Origin: Actinomycetes bacterium
GTDB taxonomy: Bacteria; Actinomycetota; CALGFH01
Length of the DNA: 64,000 nt
NCBI GenBank assembly: GCA_036000965.1
Contig: DASYUT010000108.1
Span: 21,273-85,272, forward strand
Direction: 5' to 3'
Shown here: positions 1 to 6,912 of the stretch, piece by piece
Layout: every line of letters starts with the position of its first letter
Position numbering within the stretch: the stretch's first letter is position 1
Program-made: the position numbers and the translations under genes
The notes under the pieces: generated by a model
What the model was told of the DNA's origin: nothing
Databases searched by the model: none
Seen by the model: the letters and a program-made list of their open reading frames with translations, nothing else

Positions 1-849
1 GACGCCGGGCCGTCGCGGGACTGGCTGTCGATCGTGAAGACGCCCCGGGCCCGCAACAAGATCCGCCAGTGGTTCTCCAAGGAGCGGCGCGAGGACGCCA
101 TCGAGGCGGGCAAGGAGGCCCTGGTCCGGTCGTTGCGCAAGGCGGGCCTGCCGCTGCAGAAGCTGACCCAGGGGGGCAGCCTGGCCGCGCTCGCCTCGGA
201 GATGCGCTTCGCGAGCCTGGACGCCTTCTACGCCGCGGTCGGGTCGGGGCAGACCTCGGCAGCCTCCGTGGTCACCCGGCTCCAGGCCGACCTCGGCGTC
301 GACGAGCAGGAGGACGACGATGACTTCACCCTGGAGCGGGCGGTCCGCCCGGCCCGGCCCCTGCCCGCCAGCCGGGGCGTGGTGGTCAAGGGCGTGGACG
401 ACGTCTGGGTGAAGCTGGCCCGCTGCTGCACGCCGGTGCCCCGGGACCCGATCATCGGCTTCGTGACCCGCGGCCACGGGGTCAGCGTGCACCGGGCCGA
501 CTGCCCCAACGCCGACGACCTGCGGCGCGACTCGGCCCGCCTGCTCGAGGTCGAGTGGGACACCTCCGGGCCGTCGGTGTTCGCGGTCACCATCCAGGTC
601 GAGGCACTCGACCGGACCAAGCTGCTGCGCGACATCACCGAGGTGCTCTCCGACCACCACGTCAACATCGTGTCGGCCACGGTCGCGACCGGCCGCGACC
701 GGGTCGCGACGCTGCGGTTCACCTTCGAGCTGGCCGAGATCTCCCACCTCGCCCACGTGCTGTCGACGGTGAAGAAGGTGGACGGCGTGTTCGACGCCTT
801 CCGCGTGGTGCCCCACGGCCAGCACGCCCCCTCCCCGCCCGGGGGCTAG
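1..849 (+). CDS. relA: RelA/Rel (p)ppGpp synthetase/hydrolase, C-terminal part
   Basis: This is the 3' part of the stringent-response enzyme that makes and degrades (p)ppGpp. The frame is already open at base 1, so the HD hydrolase and synthetase domains lie upstream, outside the window. The visible 282 residues start at the end of the TGS region (DWLSIVKTPRARNKIRQWF) and pass through the helical region. A conserved Cys patch (RCCTPVPRDPIIGFVTRG, near residue 142) follows, and the protein ends in an ACT domain (RTKLLRDITEVLSDHHVNI). These C-terminal domains sense ribosome state and regulate the catalytic half. dtd follows almost without a gap. Family identity is secure; only the truncation by the window limits the call. 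Confidence 0.96.
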   Translation, partial: DAGPSRDWLSIVKTPRARNKIRQWFSKERREDAIEAGKEALVRSLRKAGLPLQKLTQGGSLAALASEMRFASLDAFYAAVGSGQTSAASVVTRLQADLGVDEQEDDDDFTLERAVRPARPLPASRGVVVKGVDDVWVKLARCCTPVPRDPIIGFVTRGHGVSVHRADCPNADDLRRDSARLLEVEWDTSGPSVFAVTIQVEALDRTKLLRDITEVLSDHHVNIVSATVATGRDRVATLRFTFELAEISHLAHVLSTVKKVDGVFDAFRVVPHGQHAPSPPGG

Positions 850-850
850 G

Positions 851-1300
851 CTGCGCGCCGTGGTGTCCCGGGTCGACTGGGCCCGGGTGGTGGTCGGCGG
901 CGAGGTGGCCGGGGAGATCGGCCCGGGCCTGCTGGTGCTGGTCGGGGTCGGCCACGACGACGGCCCGGCCGAGGCCGGCTGGCTGGCCGGGAAGGTCGCC
1001 GCGCTGCGCGTGTTCGACGACGAGGCGGGGCAGATGAACCGCTCGCTGACCGAGGCCGGCGGCGGGGCGCTCGTGGTCAGCCAGTTCACCCTCTACGGCG
1101 ACGCCCGCAGGGGACGCCGCCCGTCGTACGTGGCCGCCGCCCGGCCGGAGCAGGCCGCGCCGCTGGTCGACGCCGTGGCCGCCGCACTCGCCGGGTCCGG
1201 GGTGCCGGTCGCCCAGGGCCGCTTCGGGGCCCACATGCGGGTCGAGTCGGCCGGCGACGGCCCGGTAACGATCCTGCTCGACAGCGCCAGGCAGTTCTGA
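851..1300 (+). CDS. dtd: D-aminoacyl-tRNA deacylase (probable CTG start)
   Basis: Dtd hydrolyses D-amino acids from mischarged tRNA in the cytoplasm. Both family motifs are present: SQFTLYGD in the middle and the Gly-cisPro motif GPVT near the C terminus. Total length of about 149 aa fits the family. The first ATG/GTG/TTG codon in frame is GTG at 860, but homologues begin MRAVVxRV. That sequence is encoded exactly if translation starts at CTG 851, two bases after the relA stop, with a GGGGG stretch (841-845) as ribosome-binding site. The CTG start is therefore preferred by homology; GTG 860 would remove three residues of the first beta strand. Probably co-transcribed with relA. Confidence 0.9.
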   Translation: MRAVVSRVDWARVVVGGEVAGEIGPGLLVLVGVGHDDGPAEAGWLAGKVAALRVFDDEAGQMNRSLTEAGGGALVVSQFTLYGDARRGRRPSYVAAARPEQAAPLVDAVAAALAGSGVPVAQGRFGAHMRVESAGDGPVTILLDSARQF

Positions 1301-1327
1301 CCCCCGGCCCGGCCGTGATCGGCCTCC

Positions 1328-1360
1328 CCGGCCTGCGGCAAGGTTCGTGCCGCAGGCCGG
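1328..1360 (+). terminator. Hairpin terminator after relA-dtd
   Basis: A perfect 13-bp stem (CCGGCCTGCGGCA at 1328-1340 pairing with 1348-1360) closes a 7-nt loop, 28 bases after the dtd stop. There is no U tract, which is common for terminator-like hairpins in high-GC actinobacteria. It would separate relA-dtd from the methyltransferase gene. Confidence 0.6.
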
Positions 1361-1392
1361 TGCCGAGCACGTCGGCGGCGGGACCTGCGTGG

Positions 1393-1398
1393 TAGGGT
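1393..1398 (+). promoter_or_regulatory. -10 element of a probable leaderless promoter
   Basis: TAGGGT lies 7 bases before the ATG at 1406, and no Shine-Dalgarno sequence lies between them. This spacing fits a leaderless transcript starting at or next to the A of ATG. No convincing -35 box is seen. Confidence 0.4.
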
Positions 1399-1405
1399 CG
1401 GCTCG

Positions 1406-2185
1406 ATGGCGACCGACGACCCTGGCGGCCTCACCGCCCACGCCCGCAAGAACCTGGCCGGCTGGGAGGCCCGGAGCGACGACTACCAGCAGGCCCACGG
1501 CGGCGCGCTGGACCGTGAACCGCTCGCCTGGGGCGTGTGGCGGGTTCCCGAGGCCGAGCTGCGGGTGCTCGGGGACGTGCACGGCCTCGACCTGCTCGAG
1601 CTCGGCTGCGGCGCCGCGCAGTGGTCGATCGCGCTCGTGCCGCTCGGGGCGCGTCCCGTCGGCCTCGACCTGTCCGCCCGCCAGCTCGACCACGCCCGGC
1701 GCCGGCAGCGCGCGGCCGGGGTGCAGGTGCCGCTGGTCCGCGCCAGCGGCGAGCGGGTCCCCTTCGCCGACTCGAGCTTCGACGTGGTGTTCTGCGACCA
1801 CGGCGCGATGAGCTTCGCGGACCCGGAGCGGACCGTGCCAGAGGCGGCCCGCGTGCTGCGGCCAGGCGGGCTGCTCGCCTTCGCCGCCTTCAGCCCCTGG
1901 CACGAGGTCTGCTACGACGACGAGGCGGACCGGGTCGGCGCGGTGCTGCGGCACGACTACTTCGGCCTGGACCGCTACGAGGGCGACGACGAGGTCGTGT
2001 TCAACCGCACCTACGGCGACTGGGTCCGGCTGTTCGCCGCCAACGGCCTGGCCGTCGAGGACCTGATCGAGCCCCGCCCGGGCCCCGACGCGACCCTCAC
2101 CTACCGCGACGCCGCCACCCGTGCCTGGGCCCGCCGCTTCCCCCTGGAGGCCATCTGGAAGGCCCGCCGGCTCGGGGTCAGGTGA
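1406..2185 (+). CDS. Class I SAM-dependent methyltransferase
   Basis: A 259-residue cytoplasmic methyltransferase of the Methyltransf_11/25 type. Motif I is LDLLELGCGAAQWSIAL (around residues 62-78). The acidic ribose-binding residue is in VGLDLSARQL, followed by FADSSFDVVFCDHG and the post-motif VLRPGGLLAFAAF. The substrate cannot be read from the sequence. The start at ATG 1406 has no ribosome-binding site and a TAGGGT box 7 bases upstream, suggesting leaderless translation. The 3' end overlaps the convergent cyclophilin gene by 8 bp, so the two transcripts are antisense at their ends. The fold is certain; the biological role is unknown. Confidence 0.85.
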   Translation: MATDDPGGLTAHARKNLAGWEARSDDYQQAHGGALDREPLAWGVWRVPEAELRVLGDVHGLDLLELGCGAAQWSIALVPLGARPVGLDLSARQLDHARRRQRAAGVQVPLVRASGERVPFADSSFDVVFCDHGAMSFADPERTVPEAARVLRPGGLLAFAAFSPWHEVCYDDEADRVGAVLRHDYFGLDRYEGDDEVVFNRTYGDWVRLFAANGLAVEDLIEPRPGPDATLTYRDAATRAWARRFPLEAIWKARRLGVR

Positions 2186-2975
2186 TCTGGACCGTCAGCT
2201 TCTCGATCCAGACCGACTCGGTCGGCTTGTCGTTGTTCACCGGGACCTTGGCGATCCGGTCGACCACCGACTGGCCCTCGATCACCTTGCCGAACACCGT
2301 GTAGTCGGGCGGCAGCTTGGGGTTGTCGGCGGTGGAGATGAAGAACTGGCTGCTGCCCGAGTTGGGCGTGCCGTTGTTGGCCATGGCGATGGTGTACTTC
2401 TTGTACGGGGCCTTGCCCTTGGGCAGCTCGTCCCGGATGCTGTACCCGGGCCCGCCCATCCCGGTGCCCTCCGGGTCGCCGCCCTGGATGACATGGAGGC
2501 CGCCCTGGCCAGGCACGATGCGGTGGAACCAGGTCGAGTCGTAGAAGCCCCGCTGGGTCAGGAACACGAAGTTGAACGTGGTGATCGGCGCGGCCTTGGG
2601 GTCGAGCAGGGCCTTGAACTCCCCGCACGAGGTCTGGAACACCGCCTCGTAGCGCTGGTTGGCCTGCGCCCTCGCCTTGGGCGCGCGGTTGAGCTTCTGG
2701 CGCTGCTTCCTGGGCGGGACCGTGCCGTCGCAGGCCACGGTGGCCGGGGCCGAGGGCGCGTCCGTCCGCGCGTCGGGGCCGGCCGCGCTGGCCGGCTTGG
2801 CGGCCGGGCGCGAGGTGAGCAGATAGCCGCCGACCCCGACCACGAGCAGGGCGATCACGCCGAGGGAGCCGTACAGCCACACGGCCCGGCGTCGCTGCGC
2901 CCGGCGGCGCTCGGCGTCCCGCCGCGCCTTCAGGCGCGCCAGCTCACGTCTGCGGGTCTGACTCGGACTCGGCAT
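2178..2975 (-). CDS. Membrane-anchored peptidyl-prolyl isomerase (cyclophilin)
   Basis: A cyclophilin-type PPIase of 265 aa. After a very basic N terminus (RRRELARLKARRDAERRR) there is one membrane helix (about residues 40-60), a linker, and a cyclophilin domain with FHRIVPGQGG, IQGGDP, SSQFFI and VFGKVIEG. The catalytic domain should sit outside the membrane and help fold secreted proteins. Start ATG 2975 is set by a strong GGAGGAAG site 5 bases upstream; a longer open frame to 3053 has no such signal. A cyclophilin between relA and the MBL hydrolase is a common actinobacterial arrangement. Confidence 0.92.
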   Translation of the reverse strand: MPSPSQTRRRELARLKARRDAERRRAQRRRAVWLYGSLGVIALLVVGVGGYLLTSRPAAKPASAAGPDARTDAPSAPATVACDGTVPPRKQRQKLNRAPKARAQANQRYEAVFQTSCGEFKALLDPKAAPITTFNFVFLTQRGFYDSTWFHRIVPGQGGLHVIQGGDPEGTGMGGPGYSIRDELPKGKAPYKKYTIAMANNGTPNSGSSQFFISTADNPKLPPDYTVFGKVIEGQSVVDRIAKVPVNNDKPTESVWIEKLTVQIT

Positions 2976-3089
2976 GCGGACTTCCTCCAGCGGTGACCAG
3001 CGGTGACGCAAAGACTGGTGGCGTGGCCGCGGCCACGCCGGCCAGCGGGCCACGACGTTCGCCGCGCGTCCTTGAGTCTAGTCGACGCC

Positions 3090-3312
3090 GCCACAGGGCG
3101 TGGACCCCAGACCCGCACAGGGCGTGGGGCCCCGCACAGGGCGTAGGGCCCAGCACAGGGCGTCGGCCCCACACAGCGTGTCGGGCACAAGATCCGCACA
3201 GGACGTGGGACCTCAAGACCCGCACAGGACGTGGGACCCCAGACCCACACAGGACGTGGGACCCCAAGCTCCGCACAGGGCGTGGGGCCCCAGACCCGCA
3301 GGGTGTGGGGCC
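3090..3312. repeat. Degenerate tandem array (about 10 units of 19-27 bp)
   Basis: About ten head-to-tail copies of a unit with core CGCACAGGRCGTGGGACCCC fill the intergenic space between the divergent cyclophilin and MBL genes. Cores occur near 3092, 3116, 3135, 3154, 3197, 3222, 3248 and 3273, plus two worn copies near 3172 and 3297. Units abut with no unique spacers, so it is a minisatellite rather than a CRISPR. It occupies the region that must hold both promoters. Confidence 0.85.
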
Positions 3313-3398
3313 CGCGAAACCCAGCGGGCTGGTGCGGGTGGATCCGGTAGACTCGGCTCCGCCGCCCGCCAACCCCTACAGACCGAGACCGCTTCGCC

Positions 3399-4070
3399 AT
3401 GCTCGTCGCCGGATTCCCAGCCGGGACCTTCCAGACCAACTGCTACCTCGTTGCCGCCTCGGCGGGCGCCGAGGCGCTCGTCGTCGACCCCGGGCAGGAT
3501 GCGCTGCCCGGGGTCGAGGAGGTGTGCGCCAGGCACCACCTGCAGCCGGTGGCCGTGCTCCTCACCCACGGCCACCTCGACCACGTCTGGTCGGTGGCCC
3601 CGCTGGCCGGGGCGCGCGGCATCCCGGCCTGGATCCACCCGGACGACCGGCACCTGCTCACCGACCCCCTGGCCGGCCTCGCCCCGGAGACGCGCGGCTT
3701 CTTCGCCGGGCTCCGGCTCGGGGAGCCCGACGACGTCCGCCCCCTGGCCGACGGCGACGTGCTCGAACTGGCCGGCCTCCGGGTCACCGTCGACCACACC
3801 CCCGGCCACACCCGGGGCCACGTCACCTTCCGCGCGGCTGACACCCTGTTCGCCGGCGACCTGGTCTTTGCCGGCTCGATCGGCCGCACCGACCTCCCCG
3901 GGGGCTCGATGACCCAGATGCTCGCCTCGCTCGCCGGCCGGTTCCTCACCCTGCCCGACGAGACCGTGGTGCTGCCCGGGCACGGGCCGCGGACCACGGT
4001 GGGGCGCGAGCGAGCCGCCAACCCGTTCCTGGCCGACCTCGTCCCCGGCCAACCCCACCGTCCCGTCTAA
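3399..4070 (+). CDS. MBL-fold metallo-hydrolase (glyoxalase II-like)
   Basis: A 223-residue metallo-beta-lactamase-fold hydrolase. The di-metal ligands are visible: THGHLDH (about residue 48), DHTPGHTRGH, and FAGDLVFAGSIGRTDLPGGS, with the late histidine in LPGHGPRTTVG. This set resembles hydroxyacylglutathione hydrolase-like proteins of the YcbL type, which cleave thioesters, but the physiological substrate in actinobacteria is not established. Start ATG 3399 matches the family N terminus (MLVAGFPAGTFQTNCYLV). In relatives the gene usually lies directly before hisS and aspS; here a repeat-filled gap replaces hisS. Confidence 0.88.
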   Translation: MLVAGFPAGTFQTNCYLVAASAGAEALVVDPGQDALPGVEEVCARHHLQPVAVLLTHGHLDHVWSVAPLAGARGIPAWIHPDDRHLLTDPLAGLAPETRGFFAGLRLGEPDDVRPLADGDVLELAGLRVTVDHTPGHTRGHVTFRAADTLFAGDLVFAGSIGRTDLPGGSMTQMLASLAGRFLTLPDETVVLPGHGPRTTVGRERAANPFLADLVPGQPHRPV

Positions 4071-4103
4071 GGCCTGTCCGATGGATCCGCCGAGTACCCC
4101 GAC

Positions 4104-4293
4104 CATGGCACCGGCGCGCTTGGAGGGCCGTGGGGGACCGGCCCGACCATGGCACCGGCGCTGTTGGGGGGCCGTGGCGGCGGGATCGGCCGACCATGGC
4201 ACCGGCGCTCTTGGGGGGCCGTGGCGGGAGCGTGTCCTGGTGCACCCGCGGCTCCCCCGTCCCCATGGCACCGGCGCTGTTGGGGGGCCGTGG
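4104..4293. repeat. Four copies of a 30-bp repeat in the aspS upstream region
   Basis: Four copies of a unit beginning CATGGCACCGGCGCT and ending GGGGGGCCGTGG start at 4104, 4148, 4195 and 4264. Spacing is irregular (44, 47 and 69 bp). They fill most of the 315-base gap between the MBL gene and aspS, where related genomes carry hisS. No open frame with protein character is seen in the gap. Confidence 0.85.
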
Positions 4294-4385
4294 GGGGAGC
4301 GAGCTCCCCCCACATCGAATGAGGACTCCGGTCAGCTGAGCTGCCGGCAACATCTTTCAGACACCCGTGAGAAGGAGCCAGTCAC

Positions 4386-6167
4386 GTGAAACCCCTGCTG
4401 GGCGCCATGCGCTCGCACGCCTGCGGCGGCCTGCGGGTCACCCACACCGGCCAGGAGGTGCGCCTGGCCGGCTGGGTCGCCCGCCGCCGCGACCACGGTG
4501 GGCTCATCTTCCTCGACCTGCGGGACGCGTCCGGCGTCGTCCAGGTCGTCGTGCACCCCGAGCAGGCGCCCGCGGCCGCGGCAGCCGCCCACGAGGTGCG
4601 GACCGAGGACTGCGTCCGGGTGACCGGGATGGTGATGCCGCGGCCGGCCGGCAACGAGAACCCGGACCTGCCCACCGGCGAGGTCGAGGTCCTGGCCAGC
4701 GACCTGGAGGTGCTCGCCCGCTCGGCCACGCCCCCGTTCCCGGTCGAGGACCGGGTCGAGGTCGACGAGGTCCTGCGGCTGCGCCACCGGTACCTGGACC
4801 TGCGCCGCCCGGCCGGGCGGCGGGCGCTCGCGGCCCGGGCCAGGACCAACTCGGTGCTGCGCCGGGTCCTCGAGGAGCGCGGCTTCCTGGAGGTGGAGAC
4901 CCCTTATCTGACCCGCTCCACGCCGGAGGGGGCGCGCGACTTCCTGGTCCCCACCCACCTGCAGCCGGGCCAGTTCTACGCTCTGCCCCAGTCACCGCAG
5001 CTGTTCAAGCAGCTGCTGATGGTGGCCGGCGTCGAGCGCTACTACCAGATCGTGCGCTGCTTCCGGGACGAGGCGCTGCGGGCCGAGCGGCAGCCCGAGT
5101 TCACCCAGCTCGACATCGAGTTGTCCTTCATGGACGAGGAGGACGTCTATGGGCTGAGCGAGGAGCTGATGGCCGCGGTGTGGCGCGAGGTCCTGGGCGT
5201 CGAGGTGCCGACACCGTTCCCGCGCATGCCCTACGCCGAGGCCATGCGCCGGTTCGGCTCCGACAAGCCGGACCTACGCTACGGCATGGAGCTGGTCGAC
5301 CTCGGCGAGGTGTTCGCCGGCTCCGGGGTCGGCGTGCTGGCCGGGGCGCTCGAGGCGGGCGGCTCGGTGCTCGGGATCGTCGTGCCCGGCGGCGCGGACC
5401 TGACCCGCAAGCAGGTCGACGCCCTGTCGGGCTGGGCCAGGGGCCGGGGCGCCAAGGGCCTGGCCTGGGTGGCGGTCGAGCAGGACGGGCTGCGGTCGCC
5501 GCTGGACAAGTTCTTCTCCGAGCCCGAGCGGGCCGGGCTGCGCCGGGCGACCGGCGCGAGCCCCGGGGACCTGGTGCTCATCGTCGCCGACCGGACCCTG
5601 CTGGCCCAGACGGTCCTCGGCGAGCTGCGGACCCGGCTGGCGGCCGAGCGCGGGCTGGTGCCCGAGGGCCAGTGGGCGTTCCTGTGGGTCACCGACTTCC
5701 CGATGTTCGAGTGGGACGAGCAGGCAGGGCGCTGGGACGCGACCCACCACCCGTTCACCTCGCCCGCGCAGAAGTGGGAGGAGACCTTCCCCGACACCCC
5801 GGCCGAGGCCACCGCCCGCGCCTACGACCTGGTCCTCAACGGCGTCGAGCTGGGCGGCGGGAGCATCCGTATCCACCGGGCCGAGGTGCAGCGCAAGGTG
5901 TTCGAGCTGCTCGGCATCGACCCGGACGAGGCCGAGCGGAAGTTCGGCTTCCTGCTGCGGGGGCTGTCGTTCGGCGCCCCGCCCCACGGCGGGATCGCTT
6001 TCGGCCTTGACCGGGTGGTGAGCGTGGCCCTCGGGGCCGACTCGATCCGCGAGGTGATCGCCTTCCCCAAGACCCAGTCCGGCTCCGACCCGCTGACCGG
6101 CGCACCCAGCGAGGTGGCGGACGAGCAGCTGGCTGAGGTCCTGCTGAAGCATCTGGCGAAGCCGTGA
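4386..6167 (+). CDS. aspS: Aspartate-tRNA ligase
   Basis: A class II aminoacyl-tRNA synthetase of 593 aa, the usual bacterial AspRS length. The order is an N-terminal OB anticodon-binding fold (VRLAGWVARRRDHGGLIFLD), class II motif 1, motif 2 (FRDEALRAERQPEFTQLDIE), the bacterial GAD insertion, HHPFTSP, and motif 3 (GGIAFGLDRVV). It charges tRNA-Asp. Whether it also charges tRNA-Asn cannot be decided here. The start is GTG 4386 with GAAGGAG at 4371-4377. The upstream neighbour in most actinobacteria is hisS, which is missing. Confidence 0.97.
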   Translation: MKPLLGAMRSHACGGLRVTHTGQEVRLAGWVARRRDHGGLIFLDLRDASGVVQVVVHPEQAPAAAAAAHEVRTEDCVRVTGMVMPRPAGNENPDLPTGEVEVLASDLEVLARSATPPFPVEDRVEVDEVLRLRHRYLDLRRPAGRRALAARARTNSVLRRVLEERGFLEVETPYLTRSTPEGARDFLVPTHLQPGQFYALPQSPQLFKQLLMVAGVERYYQIVRCFRDEALRAERQPEFTQLDIELSFMDEEDVYGLSEELMAAVWREVLGVEVPTPFPRMPYAEAMRRFGSDKPDLRYGMELVDLGEVFAGSGVGVLAGALEAGGSVLGIVVPGGADLTRKQVDALSGWARGRGAKGLAWVAVEQDGLRSPLDKFFSEPERAGLRRATGASPGDLVLIVADRTLLAQTVLGELRTRLAAERGLVPEGQWAFLWVTDFPMFEWDEQAGRWDATHHPFTSPAQKWEETFPDTPAEATARAYDLVLNGVELGGGSIRIHRAEVQRKVFELLGIDPDEAERKFGFLLRGLSFGAPPHGGIAFGLDRVVSVALGADSIREVIAFPKTQSGSDPLTGAPSEVADEQLAEVLLKHLAKP

Positions 6168-6506
6168 GCGCACACCCGGGTGGGTGGGACGTTTGGCGCA
6201 TCCGCGAGTACTAGGGAAAGCTAGGGTGAACTGACTAGCCTCGGCTTGCCCAGACCGGCTGACGGTGATTGAATACCGCTCGCGGCAGCGCCCGACGGTG
6301 TACGTGACCTGGCATTTCGTTTGCGCCAACACTTCGACGTCGGGGACCGTGCTCACGGTCGCGGCAGGCACCCCTACCCGGGGTACCGGAAACGGCCGGG
6401 GCGGTCCCCACCCTGTTTTCTTCGTGAGAGCAGGTGCAAACGTCGACCAGGGACGGCACCGTGGAGCGCTGCCGCGCCACGTCCACCGGGGAGCGGTCGC
6501 CCCTGG
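6168..6506. other. Non-coding gap after aspS
   Basis: About 340 bases without a recognisable gene and visibly less GC-rich than the flanks. It holds a short perfect palindrome (GACCGTG-ct-CACGGTC at 6345-6360) and repeated CTAGG words near 6210-6240. Small open frames here have no protein-like composition. No tRNA or known riboswitch pattern was recognised. Confidence 0.5.
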
Positions 6507-6544
6507 GGTCACCGGTCCTCGGGCTGGTCACCGGTCCTCGGGCT
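6507..6544. repeat. 19-bp tandem duplication over the stop of the ABC remnant
   Basis: Two exact abutting copies of GGTCACCGGTCCTCGGGCT (6507-6525 and 6526-6544). On the minus strand each copy contains a TGA; the second is the stop codon (6528-6530) of the ABC-transporter remnant. One of many duplications in this window that lie on a stop codon. Confidence 0.85.
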
Positions 6545-6812
6545 GGGCCGCCTCCAGGTAGGCGGCGGCATGCAGCGTGAACAGCTCGGCGTAGGTCTGC
6601 CCGCGCCGTAGCAGCTCCTCGTGCGTGACCGTCTCCAGGACGCGGCCGTCGCCGAGCACGTAGATGCGGTCGGCCGACAGGATCCGCAGCCCGTGCCGGA
6701 CGAGCTGGGGGAGCCGCCTGACGTCGACCTTGGCCTCGGGGTCGGGCTGGGTGTCGTAGATCGTCGCGGTCGGCTCCTCGACCGCCGGCTGGTCAGCAGG
6801 TTCCACATGCAC
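6528..6812 (-). pseudogene. Internally deleted ABC transporter remnant
   Basis: A 94-codon frame from GTG 6812. Its last 50 residues (DRIYVLGDGRVLETVTHEEL, then RGQTYAELFTLHAAAYL) are the unmistakable end of an ABC exporter ATPase, just after the H-loop. No Walker A, Walker B, signature motif or membrane segment is present. The first 40 residues resemble a soluble exporter N terminus (VRRLPQLVRHGLRIL). The simplest reading is that N and C ends of a fused permease-ATPase gene were joined in frame by an internal deletion. Expression is uncertain, and it cannot be a functional transporter. Confidence 0.65.
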
Positions 6813-6897
6813 CACCGATCGCTTCGTCGCGGGCCAAGGCCAGGCCGGCCCCGTTGCGGTACCCCATTCTCCCCGATGCACCCGACCCCGGCGGACG

Positions 6898-6903
6898 TAG
6901 GAT
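6898..6903 (+). promoter_or_regulatory. -10 element of a probable leaderless rarA promoter
   Basis: TAGGAT lies 9 bases before the rarA ATG at 6913, with no clear Shine-Dalgarno between them. This is the same arrangement as upstream of the methyltransferase gene and pilD. Confidence 0.4.
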
Positions 6904-6912
6904 GGGCCGGTC

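Noticed and set aside
3090..3312. CRISPR-like direct repeats
   Set aside because: Units abut or drift gradually, with no unique spacers of constant length and no cas genes in the window; it is a minisatellite.
4294..4385. T-box leader before aspS
   Set aside because: No T-box bulge consensus or specifier hairpin was found.
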